Source of the DNA: Chionoecetes opilio
Taxonomy: Eukaryota > Arthropoda > Malacostraca > Decapoda > Majidae
Assembly: GCA_016584305.1 (NCBI GenBank)
Contig: JACEEZ010020091.1
Span: 32,053-96,052 of the forward strand
Direction of reading: 5' to 3'
DNA length: 64,000 nt
Shown here: positions 25,759 through 35,725 of the stretch, in pieces
How the letters are laid out: every line of letters begins with the position of its first letter
How positions within the stretch are numbered: the first letter of the stretch is position 1
Program-made: the position numbers and the translations under genes
Notes under the pieces: generated by a model
The model's database searches: none
Seen by the model: only the letters and a program-made list of their open reading frames with translations
Told to the model about the DNA's origin: nothing

Positions 25759-27384
25759 ATGCTTCACCCAGATGGCTCCACAGCTGTCTCATCTACTTCT
25801 AAAGCTGAACTCTTCACTCAAACCTTTGCTAAAAATTCCACTCTGGTTGATGAAGGGCTTGTTCCTCCACCCTCTGACTTTATTATGCCTGTCATTAAGA
25901 TCCTTCGGAATGATGTTTTCTGTGCCCTTTCTGGCCTAGATCCTCGGAAGGCTTACGGTCCTGACGGAGTCCCTCCTATTGTTCTCAAAAACTGTGCCTC
26001 TGTGCTTGCACCTTGTCTGGTCAAACTTTTCCGTCTATGTCTATCTACTTCCACCTTTCCTTCTTGCTGGAAGTTTGCTCACATCCAACCTGCTCCTAAG
26101 AAGGGTGACCGTTCTAATCCTTCAAACTACCGTCCTATAGCTTTGACTTCCTGCCTTTCTAAAGTTTTTGAATCTATACTTAATAAGAAGATTCTTAAGC
26201 ATCTATCTGATCACAATATTCTATCTGATCGTCAGTACGGGTTCCGTAAAGGGCGATCTACTGGCGATCTTCTAGCTTTCCTAACTGAATCTTGGTCATC
26301 CTCCTTTAGGGGTTTCGGTGAAACTTTTGCTGTTGCCCTTGACATATCAAAAGCTTTTGATAGAGTCTGGCACAAATCTTTAATTACCAAACTACCCTCA
26401 TTCGGTTTCTATCCTTCTCTCTGTACCTTCATTTTAAGCTTCCTTTCAAACCGTTCTATTGCAGCTACTGTAGACGGACATTGTTCTTCTCCTAAATCTA
26501 TCAATAGTGGTGTTCCCCAGGGTTCTGTCCTATCACCCACTCTCTTTCTATTATTCATCAATGATCTTCTAAGTCTAACTCAAAGCCCTATCCACTCCTA
26601 CGCTGATGATTCTACCCTGCATTTTTCAACGTCGTTTATTAGACGTCCAACTCAACAGGAACTAAGTGATTCACGGAGAGATGCCACCGAGCGCCTAACT
26701 TCTGATTTTTCTATAATTTCTGATTGGGGCAAAGCAAACCTTGTTTTGTTCAATGCCTCAAAAACCCAATTTTTTCACCTATCTACTCGGCAAAACCTAC
26801 CAGATAACTATCCCCTCTTCTTCACTGACACTCAACTGTCTCCTTCTTCTACAATGAACATTCTAGGACTATCCTTTACTAAAAATCTGAACTGGAAATC
26901 TCACATCTCATCCCTTGCTAAAACAGCTTCTAAGAAGTTAGGTGTCCTGTGGTGTCTGCGTCCTTTTTTTTCTCCCTCCCAATTGCTTGCTCTCTACAGG
27001 GGCCTTATCCGCCCATGTATGGAGTATGTCTCACATGTTTGGGGAGGATCCACTCATACAGCTCTCCTAAACAGGGTTGAGTCAAAAGCTTTTCGTCTCA
27101 TCAACTCCTCTCCTCTGACTGACTGTCTTCAATCTTTAAATCACCGCCGCAATGTTGCTTCTCTTGCTCTCTTCTACCGTTATGTTCATGCTCACTGCTC
27201 TTCTGAACTTGCTAACTGCATGCCTCTCCCACTTCCGCGGCCTCGCTGCACAAGACTTTCTACTCATTCCCATCCCTATTCTGTCCATCTTCCTAATGCA
27301 AGAGTTAATCAGTATCTTTACTCTTTCATCCCTTCACTGGTAACTCTGAACTCTCTTCCTTTTCATTTTTCCACTTTCCTATGA
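25759..27384 (+). CDS. Reverse transcriptase region of jockey-like element (541 codons, open)
   Basis: Copies the element RNA into DNA at the target site. Conserved RT blocks are visible in order: GPDGVPPIVLKN (about residues 74-85), NYRPIALTSCLSKVFE (about 117-132), LSDRQYGFRKGRSTGD (about 154-169), ALDISKAFDRVWH (about 193-205), SGVPQGSVLSPTLFLLFIND (about 250-269), and the catalytic YADD at residues 281-284 (26599-26610). The C-terminal region carries LGLSFTKNLNWKSHI, RPCMEYVSHVWG and SLNHRR, typical of jockey/CR1-type elements. The given start is only the first Met in the frame; the true polyprotein begins upstream, and the frame is already open through the linker. No RNase H follows, which suits jockey. 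It is the only long undamaged coding region in the window. Confidence 0.9.
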   Translation: MLHPDGSTAVSSTSKAELFTQTFAKNSTLVDEGLVPPPSDFIMPVIKILRNDVFCALSGLDPRKAYGPDGVPPIVLKNCASVLAPCLVKLFRLCLSTSTFPSCWKFAHIQPAPKKGDRSNPSNYRPIALTSCLSKVFESILNKKILKHLSDHNILSDRQYGFRKGRSTGDLLAFLTESWSSSFRGFGETFAVALDISKAFDRVWHKSLITKLPSFGFYPSLCTFILSFLSNRSIAATVDGHCSSPKSINSGVPQGSVLSPTLFLLFINDLLSLTQSPIHSYADDSTLHFSTSFIRRPTQQELSDSRRDATERLTSDFSIISDWGKANLVLFNASKTQFFHLSTRQNLPDNYPLFFTDTQLSPSSTMNILGLSFTKNLNWKSHISSLAKTASKKLGVLWCLRPFFSPSQLLALYRGLIRPCMEYVSHVWGGSTHTALLNRVESKAFRLINSSPLTDCLQSLNHRRNVASLALFYRYVHAHCSSELANCMPLPLPRPRCTRLSTHSHPYSVHLPNARVNQYLYSFIPSLVTLNSLPFHFSTFL

Positions 27385-27559
27385 CTTAAATCTTTCAAAA
27401 AAATAGTAACAAGACGGCCTCCCGAACTAAATTTATCTACCATTTGTTTTTATTGTATCTCTTACTGTCTTCTTTATGGACTGGCCTAAGCGTGCTTGTG
27501 TTACCCATTTTTGTTGTGCCTTGGCAGTTCACCTCTGATGTAAAAAAACAAAAAAAAAA

Positions 27560-28207
27560 ACGTATTTACTGCTACTTTGGTTTCAAATTATCTGCGCAAT
27601 CAGTATTACACTGTCCTTTGTGCATTAAATCTGAGTTTTTAATATATTTTTTATTTTAGTGTATAGTTTGATTAATTTGCTTCTGTTATTCATTTTTTAA
27701 CTTGTCCTTATAAAACTCTATATAGGTACACAGAACACATACTTTTTATATTATTTTGCATTTCCTTGGTAGATTGTAGCCTGTTTTATTCATAAGGTGG
27801 CAAATATCGGTAAAATTTTAGGATGAAACTATGAACATGACTATTGTCATGTATGCAACACAAACACTCATAATGCTGTCTGTCCTCTATTTCCTTTCAT
27901 GGCAGTGTTTAATCTGCAATAGTAACACAGTCTATGTTTCCAGGTATTTATGTGCCGGTTGCATGAAGTTTATCCGACCGGGGGAAGATGAAGCCACATT
28001 ATGTATGGTGAGGCATAACATTGGATTTTTACGTGGCAGCAATCGGAAACGATCCTCTCACGCCCCATCTGAGCCGAAAACTTTTTTTTACTGGTCATGG
28101 TAAGTAAACACATCTCTCTTGATCTGTCCTGATCCACTTCTATCAACAATATAGTTCATAATATGCTGTGTTTTTATTGTATTGGATATACTGTTAGCTA
28201 GCTATTA
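27560..28207. other. Spacer with one possible exon
   Basis: AT-rich. 27943-28099 has a pyrimidine/AG acceptor before it (TGTTTCCAG) and a good donor after it (GTAAGT), and is open for YLCAGCMKFIRPGEDEA onward. The protein is not recognised; it may be an exon of an unknown or decayed gene. Confidence 0.3.
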
Positions 28208-28412
28208 TTCGGATCTCATGAAGATACAGCCACACAGCTATTTTAGGGTGACCTAACTGGTGCTGGCGGCCCTCCAGAACACCCCACTAGTTCACTAACT
28301 TACCTGGCCATTGGCTATGCAACTCAAACCTACAGGGTTTATCAAACAACCTCAACCCTGAAGTATCTCACCCAAAAATAGCCGGGGTGGCGATCTTCAT
28401 GAGAATCCGGTA
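28208..28412. mobile_element. MITE of about 0.2 kb with about 43-base TIRs
   Basis: The left arm runs CGGATCTCATGAAGAT...GCTATTTTAGGGTGA (28214-28256). The right arm inverted reads CGGATTCTCATGAAGAT...GCTATTTTTGGGTGA. The target duplication is unclear. No coding content. Confidence 0.7.
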
Positions 28413-28503
28413 TGTCTCGTCTATGGTTACAAAATTACTGGCGTATTCACTTGTGGAAATATATTATGCCCTGGTTCTTCTGTTTGGTCATTTCTCAGTT
28501 TTT

Positions 28504-28520
28504 GGGGGGGGGGGGGGGGG
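28504..28520. repeat. Poly(G) run
   Basis: Seventeen consecutive G residues. Confidence 0.9.
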
Positions 28521-28658
28521 AAAAGTACATTAATTAAAGGACTTAATCTGTAAGTTATTGTCATCATTCTGGATTTATAGAATAATGTACTTGTTCAGAT
28601 TTTTTATATCCCATGTAACATATTAATAATTTCCTCTTCTCTCTACCTCACTTTCCAG

Positions 28659-28871
28659 CTTTCCTCCCCGAATCACTCCTCTCGCCCCTCTCTCAAGTCC
28701 TTTCCGTGCAGCTGCCATACACGGAGAGACAACGGCCATATAGTGTGTGGACGGTGAAGCGACGAACGTTTGGATTCAGATCGTCCGTAACCACTTCCAC
28801 GCCTCCCTGGCCAACGAGAGAGGCGTGATGTTGTGTGGAGGGCCATGGACCGCTTCCTTCTTGCACTTGAT
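28659..28871 (+). other. Possible exon upstream of the MADF-like exon
   Basis: Bounded by a pyrimidine-rich TTTCCAG acceptor and a GTATGT donor. No reading frame in it gives a recognised protein. It is listed because its spacing and strand fit a first exon of the downstream MADF/Myb-like gene; this is weak. Confidence 0.25.
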
Positions 28872-29341
28872 GTATGTTAATGTAAAGGTTGCTTCATATT
28901 TAAAAGGGGGAACTTTTAATACATTTCCTTATCATTTTGTGTTGATATAATATAATACATGTAGTTTTTCAATTTATAATATGTATTTGTCTTTTTTAAT
29001 AAATACTGGCAGTCTTTTATTTTGCACGGGAATTTACACTATTCAAATTTTCTGTTACAATTGTTACCTGTTTGTAAAGTTTGCTAAGATCAAATAAGCT
29101 TTCAGTAATCCTTATAATTTTTAAAACTTATTAATTTTATTCTGTGTAAATATCTGTTGGGTGACCATTGCACGAGCAAGAGCAGATGATATACAACTTG
29201 TTATTCAAAAATTTATCTGTAATGATATACTTGGTTATAGAGGACTTATTGTATTGGAAGCTCAATAACATCATTGCTCTATTTCTCTTAATGTTGTACT
29301 ATTTGAATTATGGCACTGGGGGGGGGGACCTTGTTTTCTAG

Positions 29342-29911
29342 ATTCCTGGAGCTACACTGAAGTTCAGTGCAAGGAGAAAATGGAAGAACATCCGCTTCCA
29401 ATTTCCACCAGGTAGAGGACCAGAAGAAGGAAGACGGGAGCTGCAGCGTCCACGCTCCCTTCCTTGGTATGAGTTATTGCAAGTTTTTTGATAGCAGGCC
29501 AATAGCTCATCCAATCACGGAGAGTTTCAATCCCTTGTGGATATGCGTGTCAGCTCCCTTTCTCCCGGCTGGCACTTCTGCTTCCTCTTGTCCTCCACCA
29601 GCACCACTGCCAGCAACCGGAATACCTACCTCCAAGTGCCTACACTCTCCCTCCCTGGTGAAGCCTCTCGCCCTGGCCAAAAGGCAGAGGATTCGGCGCT
29701 CTTCCAACGTTCTGAACGTCTGGAGGGGAGTCTTCCGAGAGACAATCAGGGAGACTAGGGAGGATAGGAGACAGTTGTCTACCCTACGACAGGCCATGGT
29801 AGGTTTTTTGGAGAATCAGAGGCAGCTGGTGGAGTTGGAAAAACATGAAAGTGGAGTCTGGAGAAGGCGAAGGTTGGACTTGCTGGAGCGGCGGGCTGGA
29901 GAGGGATACAG
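29342..29911 (+). pseudogene. MADF/Myb-SANT-like protein exon of a Harbinger transposon
   Basis: The exon starts after TTTTCTAG and ends before a GTTCGT donor. Its first frame reads RRKWKNIRFQF, the W-x-x-(I/L)-R helix signature of MADF/Myb-SANT DNA-binding domains, then PWYELLQVF, matching the conserved end of that domain, before a stop. The downstream part lies in another frame: a Pro/Ser-rich linker, then an Arg/Glu-rich coiled coil (RETIRETREDRRQLSTLRQ to WRRRRLDLLERR). PIF/Harbinger elements carry such a Myb-like protein beside the transposase, where it helps carry the transposase to the nucleus and to the ends. A transposase fragment lies 1.7 kb away on the other strand, which fits that two-gene layout. 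The frame change indicates decay or read error. Confidence 0.6.
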
Positions 29912-30147
29912 GTTCGTTCTCTGCCTAAAATATACTGTTAGGATTAAGTACACAGAATATTTATATCTTATTTTTGCCAATGTTTGGTGATTTTATTTTG
30001 ATTGCTTTAATTTTGTCCAATGGTTGTGGATGGTATTATTTTAATTAGCTTGTATTTTTGCAATGGTGTTTGTGATTTTATTTATAGTTATAATAACTTA
30101 GTTTAGGACATTGCCTTCACCTAGTTTGGATGTGCGTTCCTTTCCTA

Positions 30148-30326
30148 TGTGATATGGTAAAAGCTGTCCACCACAATTTTATTTAATTCTCTAAATCTCA
30201 CGGTGTTTTGACATTGTAATATACTATAGCATATATTATATGATATAGTAATATTTTACAATGTCAAACAGCGTGAGATTTAGACATTAATTAAAATGTG
30301 GGGTAAGACGCTTTTACATATCACAC
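30148..30326. mobile_element. Palindromic MITE of 179 bases flanked by TA
   Basis: Nearly the whole element folds on itself: TGTGATATGGTAAAAGC at the left against TGTGATATGTAAAAGC inverted at the right, then TCTAAATCTCACG and TTTGACATTGTAA arms meeting in an AT-rich centre near 30235. TA occurs immediately outside both ends (30146-30147 and 30327-30328), as expected for a Tc1/mariner-type non-autonomous element. It lies between the two Harbinger genes. Confidence 0.75.
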
Positions 30327-30329
30327 TAG

Positions 30330-31590
30330 GGGTGGAAAACATCAAAAGTTGAAAGGGCACTGATTTCTCAACTATACATGTGAATAATGGATATACTCTA
30401 TATATGACTATAATCATTCTTCAAATTTTAGAGGTAGGCTAAAACAGCTTGTTGTCCTCATTTTAATAATCAGTCGAAGTCTCCTATGTGCCTCAGAATG
30501 ATCCGAGTTCCATCATCTGCAAAGGGAGTAAACTCGAGCATGCTGGACGCATTACCAGGTTCGCTTGCGGGAACAATAAAGGTCAGGTTTTTCCTACATC
30601 AAAGTCAGGTTGTCTCATTTTCTCAGTATCCAGTGGGACATTCGTAGCTTCAGTTTCTGTGGGCTGCTGTCTGCATACCAATCATCATGTTTCCAGCCAC
30701 TTCTCTCCATATAGGTATCAAAGACTTCAGTTTCAGTAAAAAACACTTGATCTAACTTTGCTGAACGATTGTGCATTGATCTCGTCACCCCAAGACAGCC
30801 GTCCATCCCACATACAGATCGCGTGCCACCTAAGGTGGACTGTCCCACCCAGGTTGCAAATACAGCACTGGGTTAGATTTAATACAATAGTTTATATATC
30901 ACTGTTTAATATTTATTTATTTATCTCCCTAATTGGGTCCTTAATTTTAAAAAGCAAGCCTTTTAGGTTCATATATTTTTTGATATAATTGTAAAATGTA
31001 TGATTAATTTTTAGGATAAATATAAATATTATATATGATTGTGTGATGTTTTTTACAGTTAAAGAATTAATTTAGAATTATCTTACAATTTAGTTTAATA
31101 AATTTTGTGATGTATTTTTGGTTTGATTCTTTAGTTTTAGGATTCTTTCAGTTTAGTTTATTATATTTGTTATCTATTTCCAAATTTAGTAATGGATACG
31201 ATTAATCACATTTTATCTGTAATTTAATATATATAATATATTTAAATTAGCTATAGTTTTTTGAGCTTATTCGTGTTTATATATTTAGCACTTAATGCCT
31301 TATTACAGCTATTCCAAGGTGAAAGAAGTTGCATGCATATGGGTGAGCCCCATCCACCGACTAATGGCTGATCCATTGAACTAACAATGGGAAAGGATAC
31401 GTAAAAACAATCCCTTCAGAAATGATGTTTAATAAAACATTTATTATTGGTCACAGCACAAAGGGATATACAAAGATAAATAGGATAATATATTACATAG
31501 TATGTGAGTGTATGTAACAGTTATGGTCTAGCAGGGTTACAATAGTTTCAGCAATAAATTTTGCTTTTTGCAGTCCGTTGACATTGTTTA
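30330..31590. other. Spacer inside the Harbinger region
   Basis: A 77-codon minus-strand frame at 30615-30848 (containing TETEVFDTYMERSGWKHDDW) looks protein-like but is not recognised. The rest is AT-rich. An AATAAA in minus orientation near 31435 lies just beyond the transposase remnant and could be its polyadenylation signal. Confidence 0.35.
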
Positions 31591-31659
31591 ATTCTATAAA
31601 ATCAGGAACAAATTCGTCGTTGACTTCTCAGACAGATCTTCCTGTTGAGAAACTTTTCC

Positions 31660-32440
31660 TAAGAGGATTATTAAAGTGATTATTATGCACACACAGCAAG
31701 CTTAATTTTTTTGGGACCCTATTGAGGTCTGCATCAATTACTTAAGTCGCCTAAATCTTCCTTTCCAGCCAGGCAAAGTAGTTATCACCCACAACGGGTT
31801 TGAGGCAATTTAGTGTTGTACTTGTTCTGTGTGGTGGTTAATGTTGCCATAATCCTTATAGGGATGAGAAAGGTATGTCGACAGTTGGAAAGCCTTATCT
31901 GCCTATTATGTTTAAAATTAGAGAGGAATATCCTTGCTGGTGATGTGGTCCTAAGGTTAAGTTTTCGAATACCCTATTTATCATGAGCAGACCAGAAAGC
32001 CCCATAGCTGAGTGATCTTTTTTGGGGGCATCAGCCAACTGCCATTGATTGACATGTGCGTATTACCTCTATCGATGAAATCTGCCTGTACGTTATAGGT
32101 GCCTTATTTCATATGAACTACCATCCTATGCACTAAAACACCGGGAAACCAGCAATTTCCTTAAATTCTTGTTCTACTTTACCATCTTGACCTTTTGGCC
32201 ACTTAATATATTCTTTTAAACTAAGCTACACAAAACATCGATTGAGTCCTTCCACACATGAAAATAATGCATGATTCAGAAAAACCAAATAATTCACTTG
32301 AGATTTCATGGTAAGTAGATTTGTTGCCGAGATACCACAACCACACCTATTTGCAGACACGTTTTGGATGGTACTGGAAGATATCCTCCACGATACTGGA
32401 TGGGACACTTGTCCTTCCACAATGCCCAGACGATGATTTA
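31660..32440 (-). pseudogene. PIF/Harbinger transposase (HARBI1-like), decayed
   Basis: Read on the minus strand across several frames, it follows the HARBI1 order: LWYLGNKSTYHEISSEFFGF (32269-32345), EYIKWPKGQ (about 32188-32218), EIAGFPGVLGCIDG-like block (about 32110-32170), a SxHDxRVFENL-like block (about 31960-32002), PYKDYGNI (about 31842-31864), WxxRKxRxLK, i.e. the GRxKGRFRRLK block (about 31742-31776), and a CCVxxHN-like block (about 31680-31712). The DDE nuclease of this family cuts the element out and inserts it at TWA targets. At least five frame changes and several stops make it non-functional. The N-terminal part is not clear. The nearby MADF-like exon supports the assignment. 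Confidence 0.75.
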
Positions 32441-33540
32441 AGTCGCCTTTGTAACCCTCATGTTCCGGAAGAAATTACATTTCATCTTTTTCTTCCAGAT
32501 GAGTGCTGAAGGCCTTCTTGTTTTGGATGAGCATCTCTGTAATGAACAGGTAATGACAAGCTTTTCCAGGAATGCGTTAGTTAATCTAAATTAGTTGTTA
32601 TTTACACATAGTTAAAGCTAAACTGACCAATAAGAGTAATGAATGCATCACCTTCCCCTTATGTAAGTTCCACTCAACCCAGTTTCTGGACTAATGCTCC
32701 TTACACACGGTGTAATATATTTACTAGTAATTGACACAATTAGAATTTTCAGACAATGAAGGCAAATCTCAAAAAATAAATAATTACCAGAATTCAGTGT
32801 AAAAAGTACAAAAACTGTTTTCGTGTGAGAAATAAACATTTACTGTAACTTCCAATAAATGGCAACTCTACACTTCCACATAAAAAATTGTTGAGGCTTG
32901 GCGACGACCCTTATCTCTTATAGTATATTCAGAATATTATAAATAAGTACAATTGCAATAAGCTCCACAAAATATATCACTTTCCTCTCAGTAGAAAGCA
33001 TATTGCTGACATATTATGGCATCATCAATCATACAGTCCCCCCACAGGGGACCTGCTTCTGCTGCTGCTGTCCATCAAAAACATTGTCAGACAATGTCTA
33101 GTAGCCGGCATGCTGGAAAGCTCCATCTCCAAAAGTCTTCTTAAAATTCATCTGCCATAACTACAGGTGAGGCGGATACAGGCTCGGATACAGTGAAGAC
33201 AGGCAACCTAACAGTACGAGCTGCTCCTGGATGTCACTAAAATATGAGAATGGACAGACCCTACAATACATGCTCCTTTTATATACAAATTTTCCTCTCC
33301 TGATGCTACTCCCCACAGCCATCCCACCAGCGGGCAGCTAATGCGCAGTTAATGATTCCCTAGCAACCTGAGCCATGCCTTAGGTGGTGCCAGGTCGTGG
33401 GCAGTCCCTGGTGACCCTGTAACAAGCTAGCTACGCCAAATAACATCAAATGACTCTCGTCCCCGAGACAAAGATATGTCGCCAATTATGTGAGGGCACC
33501 ACGTTGGATTTAAAAAAAAAAAAAAAAAATTACTAGATAT
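32441..33540. other. Spacer, possible 5' part of the transposase gene
   Basis: No conserved motif recognised. The segment 33000-33400 is GC-richer and may hold a first transposase exon on the minus strand, but no family signature was seen. An A-tract of 17 lies at 33512-33528. Confidence 0.3.
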
Positions 33541-33542
33541 TC

Positions 33543-33658
33543 TTATATATATATAAGTATAGTAGAATATAATATATCATATATATATATATATATATTA
33601 ATATATATATATATATATCTATAATTTATACATATTATATAGATATGATACATAGATA
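33543..33658. repeat. (TA)n-rich simple repeat
   Basis: Interrupted TA and ATAG runs leading into a GA-rich stretch to about 33700. Confidence 0.85.
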
Positions 33659-33844
33659 TAGATATGATATGAGATGAGAGAGGAGAGAGAGAGAAGAAAG
33701 ACCCCCATCTGGATGTCCAAGTTCTAGATAAGGAGGAGTGTAAGGGGTGTGAAGTAAGTGGTGTCCTCGGGAGTACCTGGAAATGAGAGGTGAAGACTGT
33801 TTGACCCTCTCCCTCTCTCTCTGAGAGAAGGCGTGAGAGTGATA

Positions 33845-34404
33845 GTAAATAAATAAATAAATAAATAATATCTTTATTTCACATGACACATTGTTTTACT
33901 ATCAAACTTACATCACAGGTATGTTCTTCCAATATATACTACAAATGAAACTTCTGAAATTCACGCAAATAAAAAAAATATATAAAAAGAATGTCCAACG
34001 AAACATTAAAGGGAAATTAATTATAACATAAACAATAGAACTAAAAGTCAACTTTTCAAAATATCTGTAAAATACTACTAATAACATATGCAACTGCTAT
34101 TTGATTATATAGGGATAACCGTTATTAGTTCACTAGGGTCCATTTAAAAGTAAATTTTTAAGTCAAGCCTTAAAAAGTGTGACTTCCATACTATAATTAA
34201 TGATGCAAAAGCAAATTGTTCCATATTTAAGGCCTTTGTACGTGATGGGTCCTGGCACCAGTCTGTTCTGGTTCTTGGCACATAAAGGTCTTTTAGCTGC
34301 CTTGTTTTAATTACTGGCGATTTTCCTGACAATTGAAAACTAGATCGCACCACTCCGGATACAAACCATTGAACAGCCTTATACACAGCGGCAATGTTTT
34401 TCAT
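33845..34404 (-). mobile_element. 3' end of a non-LTR retrotransposon, minus strand
   Basis: An 86-codon minus frame (34404-34144) contains RQLKDLYVPRTRTDW, then a degraded (A/G)LxxxxQxxFA...FLRLDLKIYF end resembling the C-terminus of CR1/RTE-like RT proteins. It is followed by a short 3' UTR with AATAAAGATATT and a (TTTA)n tail on the minus strand (33849-33868). The motif match is partial, so the clade is not assigned. Confidence 0.5.
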
Positions 34405-34601
34405 AAATATATCTGTCTGTAGTTGTCAACGACCACTTTTCCACTCTTTTTATGATAGGATAACTTACCTTCTTTCTAGCTCTCCAATAGGCTAGTTTAG
34501 CTGCAAAAATTTTGCAGTTTTAAATCGCAAAAAAGTAAAGTGAGAAAAGTATTTGTTGATTCCCATATACCCATAAAACCCATGTTTAACAAAATTTTCT
34601 T

Positions 34602-34604
<3 letters not shown>

Positions 34605-34655
<51 letters not shown>

Positions 34656-34705
34656 GGAGAGGAGAGAGAGAGAGAGAGATAGAGAGAGAGCGAGAGAGAG
34701 AGAGT

Positions 34706-34747
<42 letters not shown>

Positions 34748-34823
34748 GGAAAAAGGTGAAAAAAAAAAAATGAGATAGATAGAGTAGAGAGTAGAGAGAG
34801 ATAGATAGATAGAGATAGAGAGA
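34605..34823. repeat. (GA)n microsatellite
   Basis: Long GA runs with interruptions, ending in GATA-rich units. Confidence 0.95.
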
Positions 34824-34825
34824 TT

Positions 34826-35439
34826 AATTTAATGCGCAAAAAATTTGGAATGTACTTCAGATAGAGAGATGCAGTAGAGAGAGATAGTTAGTAGCATATC
34901 CTATCAGTTGTTTTTGTTAGTTATATAAATGTAAGTTTTCATGTCCGTAAGTGGTAGTACTAGATGTCCTGGGTGAAGTGATAGTTGGATGTTTGTGGGT
35001 TAAAATCTTTACGCAACAATGTTGTTTCTTATGTCGCATATGCGTTCAAATCTTTTGACTTGCATTGTTTCTTATCATCGATTTATGATCAAATTTCATT
35101 TGAAAAAATATATATTCACCCAGTTCGTATCATTTTCAGGGGCAGTAGCGGACGTGCGTGGGTGAATGATGCCCACATTTAGGGCGGTGCCTCCCGGGCC
35201 CTTTGAATATATGCAACATTTCAGGGCGGTGCCTTCCCTTGAATTATAATGAGTAACATTGAGAAAAATTAGCCAAGAACGACAAAACAGAGCCCCCCTT
35301 CTTCCAAGCAAAGTATAAACAAACCCAAAATAGCCCAACCACCAAAGCGGAAAATCCCGGGCACTCGGCCAGATGATAGCTAGTTATGAAATCCCTCATT
35401 AATACCTGATCCTTGCCATCATGTGCAGCATTAATAAAA
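34826..35439. other. Spacer without recognised gene
   Basis: Short frames only. GGGCGGTGCCT occurs twice at about 35182 and 35224, with similar flanks. Confidence 0.4.
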
Positions 35440-35515
35440 AAACAGTCCCTCAATGTGGAACTCGAACCCGACCCAGGCCCCATATGATGTCCGTAGGTGC
35501 CCGCCTCTTTACCTT
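35440..35515 (-). repeat. Possible tRNA-derived SINE head
   Basis: The minus strand has a B-box-like GGGTTCGAGTTCC (about 35460-35473) and, about 40 bases upstream, a weak A-box-like AGGGCAAGGTAAAGAGG. It does not fold as a complete tRNA with a paired acceptor stem, so a SINE remnant is likelier than a tRNA gene. Confidence 0.35.
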
Positions 35516-35725
35516 GCCCTACATTAATAGTCCTTGTTTATGGAGCAAAAAACATTAATGTAAGGATATGTTTGTGATCCATTCACAATATCGTCAGTTA
35601 TTATCGAACTTATTGATGGCTTTTCATTCGACGGTACACGTTCGTCATTGTGTGGTTGTTTTGTTTACATTATCAGCTGTCACAGTCCCGAGCGGGCCGG
35701 CCCGAACAAATCTGGCAACTGTCAT

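Larger units (their letters stand above)
24885..27552 (+). mobile_element. Jockey-like non-LTR retrotransposon, 5'-truncated
   Basis: Begins within the endonuclease-RT linker (about 24905, SAKWEDLRQYYSDFPW) and ends in an A-rich tail at 27541-27559 after GGCAGTTCACCTCTGATGT. No endonuclease is present. It contains an internal 0.4 kb duplication around the single N at 25433. Two further copies of the family lie at 17642-19980 (-) and 19985-20296 (+). Confidence 0.85.

Noticed and set aside
34605..34823. 79-codon Ser/Leu-rich frame on the minus strand
   Set aside because: Translation of a (GA)n microsatellite.
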